Source of the DNA: Bacillota bacterium
GTDB lineage: Bacteria; Bacillota; Clostridia; Lachnospirales; Cellulosilyticaceae
Direction of reading: 5' to 3'
Length of the DNA: 61,551 nt
Assembly: GCA_023410675.1 (NCBI GenBank)
Contig: JAEYPM010000035.1
Coordinates: forward strand, 1-61,551
The notes below the pieces were generated by a model. That model was given only the letters and a program-made list of their open reading frames with translations. It was not told the DNA's origin and made no database searches. Numbering within the stretch: position 1 is the stretch's first letter; each line of letters begins with the position of its first letter. The position numbers were made by a program, and so were the translations under genes. Positions 16,374 through 24,120 of the stretch are shown here, piece after piece.

Positions 16374-16418
16374 ATTTTAGGTGATCTTATAAGTTGAGTA
16401 TTTGGGATCTTCTCTGTA

Positions 16419-16445
16419 TAAATATTTTATGAAATATGCCGACAT
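16419..16445 (+). promoter_or_regulatory. Sigma-D (sigma-28) flagellar promoter
   Basis: TAAA (16419-16422), a 15-bp spacer and GCCGACAT (16438-16445) match the Bacillus/Clostridium sigma-D consensus TAAA-N15-GCCGATAT with one mismatch. It is 75 bp upstream of the first gene of the flagellin operon, which is the expected class of target. Confidence 0.8.
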
Positions 16446-16519
16446 ATATAATATGAGTTGTTATGCTGTTACATTGCGAAAAATTAAGCTATGAATTCAT
16501 TTGAAGGAAAAGGGGTGCA

Positions 16520-19500
16520 TTGATGATACAAAACATAAATAGTACAGAAAACAGATACATTACTTTTACAGATATGCAGCAAGAGAGTATCTCTATGCCT
16601 CAAAGTATGAATCAAGTTTATGAGCGTTATATGAAGCTATTAGAGCATGAAAGACAGATAACCCAGACAGTTTATAATGAAGAAGATACACAAAGTGCGT
16701 TAGAAAAATACTTAAATGATATAAAAGAAGAAGTAAAAAAGGCACTGGATATATCACGAAAAGAAATGATAGCCCTAAAGGCAATGGGGTATGATATTGA
16801 GCATATGTCAATAGAAGAGATTAGATCTTTAAAAGAGGGTCACAAAGAGAACATGCCGAAAGATTATACAAGATTTAATCATGAGGATGCTGTAGCGATA
16901 AGCATCAAAGAAAAATTAGAAGTGATTACAAGTCAAAAGGAGAGTATGTTTCTAGAATCATTAAAAGAAAAAGGAGATCTAACCGTTAATAAGCTCTATG
17001 AAAATAGCTTTAAAGGCATAGGGAAAAAGGCAAAAGTAGAATTTAGTGATGAGCAAATCAGTAAAATTCTTGGTATGAATGGACTGCCACAGACAAAAGG
17101 GAATATGTGGGCAGCAAGGCTTATGATGACAAATCAAAAGGAAGTAACTGCTAAGGATATCACAAAGCTTCAAAATATACGAGCTGTGATTCAGGGATTA
17201 ACGGAAAAGAGCGAAGGGCAAATTCATTTAGATACACCACTCATGGTAGATAGACAAGTTATGTATACTAAAGAAGACATAGATCATATTAAGAATCAAC
17301 TAAATGCCTTCACGGATCAAGAAATAGCCCATAGTTTAAAAAAAGAGGATATACTGACTATAAGTAGTCTAATGAAAGGGGCATCAAGTAGTGATGCATT
17401 AGATACAGCAAGTAAAGCAAACACCACAAACAGTGCTAGCCCTTCTAGTACGCATACGCAGATAGAGCATACACACAATATAAGAAAAAGTCTAGAATAT
17501 ATCAGTAAACACCTAACGCCTCAAAAGGCTCAAAGATTAAGTAAAGACATGCCTTTAGAAGATTATGCTATTGAAGAAGTTGCAAATAGGTTAAAAAGTA
17601 TGGATGAGGCTATGGCTAGAGATATTTTAAGAAGTAGTCAGCTTATGCAAACACCAGAAAATTTAGATTTAGTGAGTAATGTATTAGCCAATGTAGAGGG
17701 TATTGATCAAAATATACCCAATACTGCTTTGAAGGTAGGAGAACTGATAAAACAGGGAGTTAATCCTTATACGAGTAGTATCGATGAGTTAACAGGAAAG
17801 CTTTATCTAAGTGGGATTAGGGATATTCAACAGGCAACAGCTGATCTTATAGAAGCCTTAAAGGCAAATGGAGCTTTGACGAGTAGCCAAGAAAATAAAT
17901 TGCTTGGTTTATATCAGACGATTACAACTATTGTCAATCAAGAAGAATCTATCAAAGCACAGGTCTTAAAAAATGGGCTATCTGTTTCTATAGATGGACT
18001 AAGTGAAGCAGCTAAGCATGTACGTGAAGAGACAGCTCGTAGTGTAGCAAGTTATGAAACAGGTAGTATAGCTGAGCTAGCAGACACGATTAAAGCAATT
18101 AAACAAGACTTAGCACAAGTAAATAACCTTGAAATTGCATCAGTCATAAGGGACAATAAGCTTGTGACAATAGCTAGTTTAAGGGAAGCACTGTATAAAA
18201 ATACCCAGAAGGTTTTAGGAGCAAAGGATGATAAAGAGACAAGTGACTATACAGGAGCTATAGATGGTGTTAAAAAACAAATCAAGCAGGTATGTGCTAA
18301 GTTAACAGCTGAAGCTGTTCAAAAGATAAGTCTGAATATGCCTTTAGAAAGTATAGAGCTTTCGAAGCTAGTGAAAGAGCTGACGGAGGTAGAAGAAAGC
18401 GTGGTTCGTGATGCCTTACAATTTGCGGCGCTACCTGAAACAGAGGAAAATACAAATATAGTAAAAAATACGCTTTTTGCAAGGCAGATGATCTTAGAAA
18501 ATAGAAAAGAGGCTCTAGGTCTTGAGATTGGATCAAATAATACTATACTGATAAAAGAAATGCATGAAGCACTCATGACTTATGGAGAAAATGAAACGCT
18601 GCCAGAAGGAAGATTTGGAGAGACATCTGCTAAGGTAAGTGATCAGATTGAGGGGTATTTGATGAGGCATAATATTCCTTTTACAAAAGAAAATGAGCTT
18701 GCAGCACGTGCCCTGCTTGCAAATAAAATGGAACTGACACAAGAAAACATAGAAAAGGTAGTCCCTATGCTTGAAAAGCTGGATGCATTTATAAAAGAAA
18801 TGACGCCACAGCGTGCAGCTAGTATGATTAAAGAAGGGCTTAATCCTTATTTATCTTCAGTTGATGGTATCTTAGAATGGGCAGCTAAGGAAGAATTTCC
18901 AGCTCTAAAAATGTCGCTTTCAGAAGCTATTGTAAAGTTAGAAGATTCAGGTGGCATTACAAAAGAGCAAAAATCTAGTATGCTGGGGCTTTATAGAATA
19001 CTCGATACTGCAGAAAAAAACAAAGAAGGTGTTATAGGTTATCTCTACAAAAATGATTTACCATTAACGATTGAGAAACTCAATGAAGCCGCAAGCTATA
19101 TAGATGAGAAAAAGCATATCAATACAGCGATTGATCAGAATTATGGCATGCTTGAAGATATCAAATATGACCATAAGACTGCAAGAATGATGATTAGTGA
19201 AGCAAAAGAGCATATAGAAAAGGTTACAAGTCTTGTAGAATCTTTTGAAAGTGCCAAGTTACCTTTTGATGAGAACAATGTAGCGGCTTTTAAGAATATG
19301 GACAGGTCCCTGTATAAGATGATAGAGGAAGCTTTTCAAAACGAGGCTCAGGCTTTTCAAGGGATGGACACCTTGCCGCCAAGTTTTACACAAAAACTAG
19401 AGGGCATCAAAAATATACATCCCGAAGCTATTCATACGCTTATGCAAAATGAAATTCCAATGACTATATCCCATTTATATTGGATGGATAGGCTCATTCA

Positions 19501-20092
19501 AAATCCGCAAACTTTTACTGAACTGATTAAAGAGACACCGGTAAAGTTAACAGAATATCCAACAAAAATGAAAGATATGAGAAAGTATCTTGATGAGATT
19601 GAGGATGAAGCAAATATCAAAAAACATGCTGCAATAGAACAAGGAAATATGCTTTCTTATAAAGGCTATAAGCAAATAAAAGAGGTTATCAATCTTCAAA
19701 AACAGCTGACAGATAAAGGAGTTGTATATCAAATTCCTTTTAGCTTAAATGGCGAATTTAAACTAGTAAACATCTATAATAAAAGGATTGAGGAGTCTAG
19801 TAAGAACAAAGATAGAACCCGTGTTACAATTATTTATGAAACAAAAATCTTAGGGAAACTTAAGACTGAGCTTGAAATAAAAGACAAATCGATCCGTTAT
19901 AAGGTTTATGCTAGTGATTTAGAAGCTGCTGAAAAACTTAAGAAGCATGAGACGGATTTGAAAACATTCATTAAACAAATAGGGTATCAGGTTGAGGAAG
20001 GTAATATTCATACCCAGCAAGACGAAGAAGCTTCTTTATCAAAACTGAGATATAAGCAGCTTAATTTAAGCCAGTTTGAGCAAATTGGATAA
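16520..20092 (+). CDS. DUF6240-type flagellar protein with FliK-like C-terminus
   Basis: A 1190-residue, mainly helical protein without signal peptide or TM. The middle is built from recurrent blocks: 'IPFTKENELAARALL' versus 'LPQTKGNMWAARLMM', 'LKEGLNPYLSSVD'-like and 'IKQGVNPYTSSIDEL' segments, and 'NGLSVSIDGLSEAA' versus 'NDLPLTIEKLNEAA'. The last ~130 residues have the pattern of a hook-length-control (FliK) C-terminal domain ('RVTIIYETKILGKLKTELEI', then a strand and helix). Family knowledge: DUF6240 proteins occur near flagellar genes in Lachnospiraceae-like clostridia; exact role unproven. It is the first gene after a sigma-D promoter and upstream of the FliS-like and flagellin genes. 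GGAAAAGGGG precedes the ATG. Confidence 0.7.
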   Translation: MMIQNINSTENRYITFTDMQQESISMPQSMNQVYERYMKLLEHERQITQTVYNEEDTQSALEKYLNDIKEEVKKALDISRKEMIALKAMGYDIEHMSIEEIRSLKEGHKENMPKDYTRFNHEDAVAISIKEKLEVITSQKESMFLESLKEKGDLTVNKLYENSFKGIGKKAKVEFSDEQISKILGMNGLPQTKGNMWAARLMMTNQKEVTAKDITKLQNIRAVIQGLTEKSEGQIHLDTPLMVDRQVMYTKEDIDHIKNQLNAFTDQEIAHSLKKEDILTISSLMKGASSSDALDTASKANTTNSASPSSTHTQIEHTHNIRKSLEYISKHLTPQKAQRLSKDMPLEDYAIEEVANRLKSMDEAMARDILRSSQLMQTPENLDLVSNVLANVEGIDQNIPNTALKVGELIKQGVNPYTSSIDELTGKLYLSGIRDIQQATADLIEALKANGALTSSQENKLLGLYQTITTIVNQEESIKAQVLKNGLSVSIDGLSEAAKHVREETARSVASYETGSIAELADTIKAIKQDLAQVNNLEIASVIRDNKLVTIASLREALYKNTQKVLGAKDDKETSDYTGAIDGVKKQIKQVCAKLTAEAVQKISLNMPLESIELSKLVKELTEVEESVVRDALQFAALPETEENTNIVKNTLFARQMILENRKEALGLEIGSNNTILIKEMHEALMTYGENETLPEGRFGETSAKVSDQIEGYLMRHNIPFTKENELAARALLANKMELTQENIEKVVPMLEKLDAFIKEMTPQRAASMIKEGLNPYLSSVDGILEWAAKEEFPALKMSLSEAIVKLEDSGGITKEQKSSMLGLYRILDTAEKNKEGVIGYLYKNDLPLTIEKLNEAASYIDEKKHINTAIDQNYGMLEDIKYDHKTARMMISEAKEHIEKVTSLVESFESAKLPFDENNVAAFKNMDRSLYKMIEEAFQNEAQAFQGMDTLPPSFTQKLEGIKNIHPEAIHTLMQNEIPMTISHLYWMDRLIQNPQTFTELIKETPVKLTEYPTKMKDMRKYLDEIEDEANIKKHAAIEQGNMLSYKGYKQIKEVINLQKQLTDKGVVYQIPFSLNGEFKLVNIYNKRIEESSKNKDRTRVTIIYETKILGKLKTELEIKDKSIRYKVYASDLEAAEKLKKHETDLKTFIKQIGYQVEEGNIHTQQDEEASLSKLRYKQLNLSQFEQIG

Positions 20093-20109
20093 GGATGTAG
20101 GTGATAAGT

Positions 20110-20223
20110 ATGGCAGAAAAAAATGATTCTACTATTAAAAAAGAAGAGAAAAAAGACGATATACTGAGTATAATTAAGCAGTTTATACTATATTTTGAAG
20201 AAAGTGATAAGGAGGAAGAATAG
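20110..20223 (+). CDS. Very small charged protein (37 aa) in flagellar operon
   Basis: ATG at 20110 (weak AGGTG upstream) to a TAG that overlaps the GTG of the FliS-like gene by one base, an arrangement typical of translational coupling. The product is Lys/Glu-rich with one hydrophobic patch ('LSIIKQFILYFEE'). No family recognised. Its reading frame fills the gap between two flagellar genes exactly, which is the main support. Confidence 0.45.
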   Translation: MAEKNDSTIKKEEKKDDILSIIKQFILYFEESDKEEE

Positions 20224-20663
20224 TGATTACAGTATCCTCTGTAGCAAATGCATCCCAAGGTGAGCTTCTTTGCATTGTTTATGAGCTTTTACTCAAAAGA
20301 TTCCATCAGATTACGGCGAGTGAAGGGAAGGCAAGAAAAAAGCATATTGAAGAAGCAATTTATATTATAAAAACATTAGTAGAAGCTTTAAATTTTGATA
20401 TAGAAATGTCTCATGATTTATTTAGGCTCTACGTCTATGTACAAGGACTTTTATTAGCTTATGAAGTGAAAAATGATAAAGTTGAAGAGGCCTACGCAAT
20501 CATTTATAAGCTCTATAAAGGATTTAAAGAAGCTGCGATACAAGAAAAAAATGCTGGGCCAAGTATGAAAAATGTTCAAGAGATTTATGCAGGGATAACC
20601 TACAACAAAGGGCAGCTTAGTGAGATCGTTTTAGAAGAAGTAAATAGAGGATTTAAAGCATAG
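20223..20663 (+). CDS. FliS-like flagellin export chaperone
   Basis: A 146-residue all-helical protein with the FliS pattern: 'ANASQGELLCIVYELLLKRF' (compare TASPxELILMLYDGAIxFL), a conserved-looking 'HIEEAIYIIKTLVEALN', 'LFRLYVYVQGLLLAYEVKND' and a last helix. FliS caps the C-terminal helix of flagellin before export. Directly upstream of the flagellin gene. The start is the GTG at 20223, behind AAGGAGG. It is a diverged member and could be a secondary chaperone beside a canonical FliS elsewhere. Confidence 0.7.
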   Translation: MITVSSVANASQGELLCIVYELLLKRFHQITASEGKARKKHIEEAIYIIKTLVEALNFDIEMSHDLFRLYVYVQGLLLAYEVKNDKVEEAYAIIYKLYKGFKEAAIQEKNAGPSMKNVQEIYAGITYNKGQLSEIVLEEVNRGFKA

Positions 20664-20711
20664 CTGAGAAATTTGGGTTCTACATTGATAAAAGAATAGG
20701 AGTGATTCAAG

Positions 20712-22208
20712 ATGAAGATAAATCATAATATTCCAGCACTAAAAACACTCAATAGCCTTAATAGGGCAGATAACTATGCGAGTAAGGTAATGGAAAGGCT
20801 TTCAACAGGGCTTAGAATTAATAGTGCTGCAGATGATGCTGCTGGCTTAGCTATTGCAAACAAAATGGATACGCAAATTAGAGGATTAAAACAAGCCAAT
20901 AGAAATACTATGGACGGTATTTCACTTATCCAATCTGCTGAGGGAGCTTATAATGAGATTCATGCCATGCTCCAAAGGATGAGAGAACTTTCAATACAAG
21001 CTGCAAATGGTACTTACCAAGGGGTAGACAAGCTGATGATCCAAGATGAGATTAGTGAATTGAGAGATGCTATTAAGGATATTCAAAAGAATACAGAGTT
21101 TAATGGCAAACAACTTCTTGGCAATGGGAAAATACCTATGTATGAAATACCATCAGAGATTAAAAGTGGAACCACAACAGCAAAAAAAGAAACGATCAAT
21201 GCATCGATTGCAGGTGATTTAGAGTTAGAAGATGAAGCAATCGTGACTGGAAATGTCACAGGAGATGTTGTCTGGAGTGGATTAAGTGGTACAAAGAAGG
21301 TGACTATAGGAGGTAGCGTAGAAGGTAATATAGTATCAGATGGTGATGGTGCTACAGATGATGTGTTTGATGTTGTTATTGTTGGTAAAGATGTAAATAA
21401 CAATGATGATTCAACGACTACAGCTATAGAAGCTGGAAGTGTTACAGTTGGTGGAAATGTAACAGGACATATTGAAGCTACAGAAAAGGTTTATGTAGGA
21501 GGCAATGTAACAGGTGATGTAACCCTAACAGGTAATGGAAATATTCAGCTATCTGGAGATGTTAAAGGTGATGTTACACTTGATGGAAATGGCAATATTA
21601 CAATTACGGGAGATGTTACAGGCGATATTCATATTTCAGGAGATGGAGATATTATTTTAGATGGGCATGTTACAGGCACCATTACCATTGGTGGAAAAGG
21701 AAATGTTATTTTAGGCCCTAACTTTTCTGCAGACATCCCACCAGCTGGAAGTACAACAGGGAATATAATACCTAATACATCAAGAAAAATTAGTAATGAG
21801 GAGCCATCAGTACTTCATTTGCAAATAGGTGCTAACTCAGGTCAAGTATTAACTATAGAAGCAGAAAACATGTATGCAGATGGTATTATCGCTATGGTAG
21901 AATATGTTGATGTATCTACACATGATTTAGCACAGGTTGCCATAGATTATTTGGATAAAGCAATTAATATGGCATCTGCAGTAAGGAGTAAATTAGGAGC
22001 GTATCAAAATAGGCTTGAGCATACATCAAGTAATATCAATGTAAGTGCAGAAAATATGACAGCTTCGATGTCTCGTATACAAGATGCAGATATGGCAGAA
22101 GAAATGGCTGAATATACAAAGAACAATGTTATCAATCAAGCGGCCATAGCTATGCTTGCACAAGCAAATCATAGACCAGAGCAAGTATTACAGCTACTGC
22201 AAAGATAA
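20712..22208 (+). CDS. fliC: Flagellin with bactofilin-like beta-solenoid variable domain
   Basis: D0/D1 regions are canonical: N-terminal 'MKINHNIPALKTLNSLNRA' and 'RLSTGLRINSAADDAAGLAI'; C-terminal 'LGAYQNRLEHTSSNI' and 'AAIAMLAQANHRPEQVLQLL'. Between them, residues ~158-341 are a run of short Gly/Val/Asp repeats ('GGNVTGDVTLTGNGNIQL', 'GDVKGDVTLDGNGNITI', 'GDVTGDIHISGDGDIIL') with the rhythm of bactofilin-type beta-helices. This replaces the usual D2/D3 domains and would be surface exposed along the filament. It is the last gene of the operon and is followed by a terminator. Confidence 0.95.
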   Translation: MKINHNIPALKTLNSLNRADNYASKVMERLSTGLRINSAADDAAGLAIANKMDTQIRGLKQANRNTMDGISLIQSAEGAYNEIHAMLQRMRELSIQAANGTYQGVDKLMIQDEISELRDAIKDIQKNTEFNGKQLLGNGKIPMYEIPSEIKSGTTTAKKETINASIAGDLELEDEAIVTGNVTGDVVWSGLSGTKKVTIGGSVEGNIVSDGDGATDDVFDVVIVGKDVNNNDDSTTTAIEAGSVTVGGNVTGHIEATEKVYVGGNVTGDVTLTGNGNIQLSGDVKGDVTLDGNGNITITGDVTGDIHISGDGDIILDGHVTGTITIGGKGNVILGPNFSADIPPAGSTTGNIIPNTSRKISNEEPSVLHLQIGANSGQVLTIEAENMYADGIIAMVEYVDVSTHDLAQVAIDYLDKAINMASAVRSKLGAYQNRLEHTSSNINVSAENMTASMSRIQDADMAEEMAEYTKNNVINQAAIAMLAQANHRPEQVLQLLQR

Positions 22209-22265
22209 ATTCTTATAGACCAAGTTGATTGAAATGTGAATTTTATATTGATAAGCGTATACAAG

Positions 22266-22311
22266 AGATGTATCTCATTAATCTTAAAGGTTAAAGAGAT
22301 ATGTCTTTTTT
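22266..22311 (+). terminator. Terminator after flagellin
   Basis: AGATGTATCTC (22266-22276) pairs with GAGATATGTCT (22296-22306), two wobble pairs, followed by T6. Confidence 0.8.
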
Positions 22312-22393
22312 GCATTTTCATTTAATGTATAGCATCTGATGTATAGAATGAGCTAGGTTTAGGGCATACTCCTAAAGAAGCGAGGTGTTTACA

Positions 22394-22630
22394 ATGAAAA
22401 GAAGAGATAGAGAAATTGAAAATGAAAAAAGATTATTAAGAGATGAAATCACAAAGGTTCAAGAAGAGATGGCGGCAGCATTAAATAATTTTTCAGATGT
22501 GGTTGATCCCTCTTTGGTGGAATACTATACGTACTACTATAAAGCAAATCAAATTAAACATAGTTATCTACTAAGGCGGCTTAAAGATCTGTATTATGAA
22601 ACAAAAGGAAAAAATAAGTTATCAATATAA
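22394..22630 (+). CDS. DUF2508 family protein (YaaL-like)
   Basis: A 78-residue helical, highly charged protein: 'REIENEKRLLRDEITKVQEE', then 'DVVDPSLVEYYTYYYKANQ' and 'YLLRRLKDLYYE', matching DUF2508. In Bacillus the homologue yaaL lies next to bofA, as here. Function unknown. The start is the ATG at 22394 with GCGAGGTG six bases upstream; the GTG at 22385 is part of that binding site. Confidence 0.8.
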   Translation: MKRRDREIENEKRLLRDEITKVQEEMAAALNNFSDVVDPSLVEYYTYYYKANQIKHSYLLRRLKDLYYETKGKNKLSI

Positions 22631-22687
22631 TTGAACGAGCATATAAATAGAGCATAAGTAAGTACAAGCTATATAGGGGGAAAATAT

Positions 22688-22939
22688 ATGTTCTCTATAA
22701 GTCCTATAGTCATGTTTTTTATTGGTATTTGTGTCATTATGCTCGTTTGGATTTTAGCTAAAGATATCATAACAAAAATTAGCATCAGAGCGTCAGTAGG
22801 GACAGCACTCATTATTTTTATTAATTCTTTTATGCCGACGCAACAGCAAATAGGGGTTAATTTTATTAGTATCCTATGTAGCGGTGTATTAGGTATTCCA
22901 GGAGTAGCAATGCTTTATATACTCGATCATCTGTTGTGA
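22688..22939 (+). CDS. bofA: Pro-sigma-K processing inhibitor BofA family protein
   Basis: An 83-residue protein with two membrane helices and the family C-terminus 'LGIPGVAMLYILDHLL', including the GxPG turn. BofA anchors and inhibits the SpoIVFB protease in the outer forespore membrane, so this indicates an endospore former. AGGGGGAAAATAT precedes the ATG. Confidence 0.85.
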   Translation: MFSISPIVMFFIGICVIMLVWILAKDIITKISIRASVGTALIIFINSFMPTQQQIGVNFISILCSGVLGIPGVAMLYILDHLL

Positions 22940-22992
22940 GAAACATATGATAAAACAGGATATAAATGCAGGTTTTATAGTTACGCACAAGG

Positions 22993-23148
22993 TTATTCAC
23001 AGCATGTTAATAATCTGAGTAAAGTTATTAACATATCCACAATAACATGGGGATATATATTTAGTATACAATATATTGATTATTATATTAAAATGTTGAC
23101 AAATATATTCATTGATGATAAAATAACTGTGGATATGGTTGTGGACAA
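22993..23148. promoter_or_regulatory. Cluster of four DnaA-box-like sites
   Basis: TTATTCACA (22993-23001, plus), ATATCCACA (23033-23041, plus), and on the minus strand ATATCCACA (23128-23136) and TTGTCCACA (23140-23148). Each has one mismatch to TTATCCACA; a weaker fifth (TTACGCACA) is at 22981-22989. The sites form two opposed pairs around ~85 bp of very AT-rich DNA. Confidence 0.55.
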
Positions 23149-23188
23149 TTACAACCTATTACTATGATTAACATATCAATCCCTTTAT

Positions 23189-23217
23189 GCTCTATTTATT
23201 AAATAGAGCCTTTTTTT
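23189..23217 (+). terminator. Terminator after bofA region
   Basis: GCTCTATTT (23189-23197) pairs perfectly with AAATAGAGC (23201-23209) and is followed by C and T7. Confidence 0.9.
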
Positions 23218-23305
23218 GCCTAAATTTTTCCAAAACCAGTATAAATCTACTTATTCATGTATAGACTATAAATGCAATAGATGAAGTAAGTAGGTGAACT
23301 GGGAT

Positions 23306-23995
23306 ATGAGTATTATAGATAGTATTAATGAGTATAGTAATTACATTAAGAAGAATCCCTATGTGTATTCTATTCAGAAAAATGGGATAGAAACATTCTT
23401 AACGTATATTCACACAAATTATGAAAAAGAAGAGCCTGAAAATCTTGCCTTAGATATTATTGATAAGTTTTTGATCTACTGGGTTCCAAAATCCAAAAGA
23501 TATCTTACATTTACTGAGGCCTATCATTTGGTCTATACCCTTCAAGATATGTATCATTATGTTTCAAAATCTCAAAAAAATAAAAAAGAAATGCCAGCTA
23601 TATTGGATATTTATGGTGAAGAGTGTATACGGATTTATAAAGTGAGAGAAATGCTGGCTAGAACAACACAAGATCCCATTCTAAGAACAAATCCAACAGT
23701 TATTGATATAGGAGCTTACCGAAAAAAAGTAAAGGAAAAAGGAAACCATATGCTACTTTTGACCTATGAACAAGGTATTTTTCAAATAGTAGAGACCAAA
23801 GATAATGGACAGGTAGTCATAAAAAAACTTTTAGATGAAAGGTATTTTAAGATCATATTAGAGAATCCGATCTATAAATATTTAAAAGTAGGGGACTTAT
23901 TTCATGGTAGGCTTAAGAAAAAACCATTTTATGTCTTTTGGCAATTAGATGAGATAAAATCTTATTATTTACCTAAAGCAATCTATTATTTATAA
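23306..23995 (+). CDS. Hypothetical cytosolic protein
   Basis: A 229-residue protein, N-terminal half helical ('FLTYIHTNYEKEEPENLAL', 'YHLVYTLQDMYHYVSKSQ'), C-terminal half probably beta-rich ('DIGAYRKKVKEKGNHMLLL', 'KVGDLFHGRLKKKPFYVFW'). No signal, TM or motif recognised. TAGGTGA eight bases before the ATG at 23306 decides the start; the upstream GTG at 23294 is part of that site. It lies alone after the DnaA-box region. Confidence 0.7.
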   Translation: MSIIDSINEYSNYIKKNPYVYSIQKNGIETFLTYIHTNYEKEEPENLALDIIDKFLIYWVPKSKRYLTFTEAYHLVYTLQDMYHYVSKSQKNKKEMPAILDIYGEECIRIYKVREMLARTTQDPILRTNPTVIDIGAYRKKVKEKGNHMLLLTYEQGIFQIVETKDNGQVVIKKLLDERYFKIILENPIYKYLKVGDLFHGRLKKKPFYVFWQLDEIKSYYLPKAIYYL

Positions 23996-24120
23996 GGGTT
24001 ATGATGCCTATCTGAACGATGGCCTTGTTTTATTGACTGAAAATCTTTGATTATTTTATGATATTGTGTATAATATTAATAAAATGTCACTAAAAGAGTA
24101 ATAAGATGATGGAGTATATC

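Larger units (their letters stand above)
16162..16519. other. Divergent intergenic region with repeats and flagellar promoter
   Basis: Separates citrate synthase (minus) from the flagellar operon (plus). It contains a pair of 23-bp direct repeats (16321-16373) and a sigma-D promoter (16419-16445). No ORF and no stable terminator hairpin were seen. Confidence 0.7.
22940..23305. other. Intergenic region with DnaA-box-like cluster and terminator
   Basis: No gene. It holds four 9-mers one mismatch from the DnaA box TTATCCACA, an AT-rich middle, and a terminator hairpin at 23189-23217. Confidence 0.6.

Noticed and set aside
20061..20258. 65-codon ORF antisense to the small flagellar-operon gene
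   Set aside because: Covers coupled start and stop signals of genes on the plus strand and lacks its own ribosome binding site.
21083..21403. 106-codon ORF antisense to flagellin
   Set aside because: Ser/Thr/Pro-rich shadow of the repetitive Gly/Val/Asp region on the other strand.
22981..23148. True chromosomal origin of replication
   Set aside because: No dnaA, dnaN or rpmH next to it; only the box cluster is supported, so I report it as DnaA-box-like sites.
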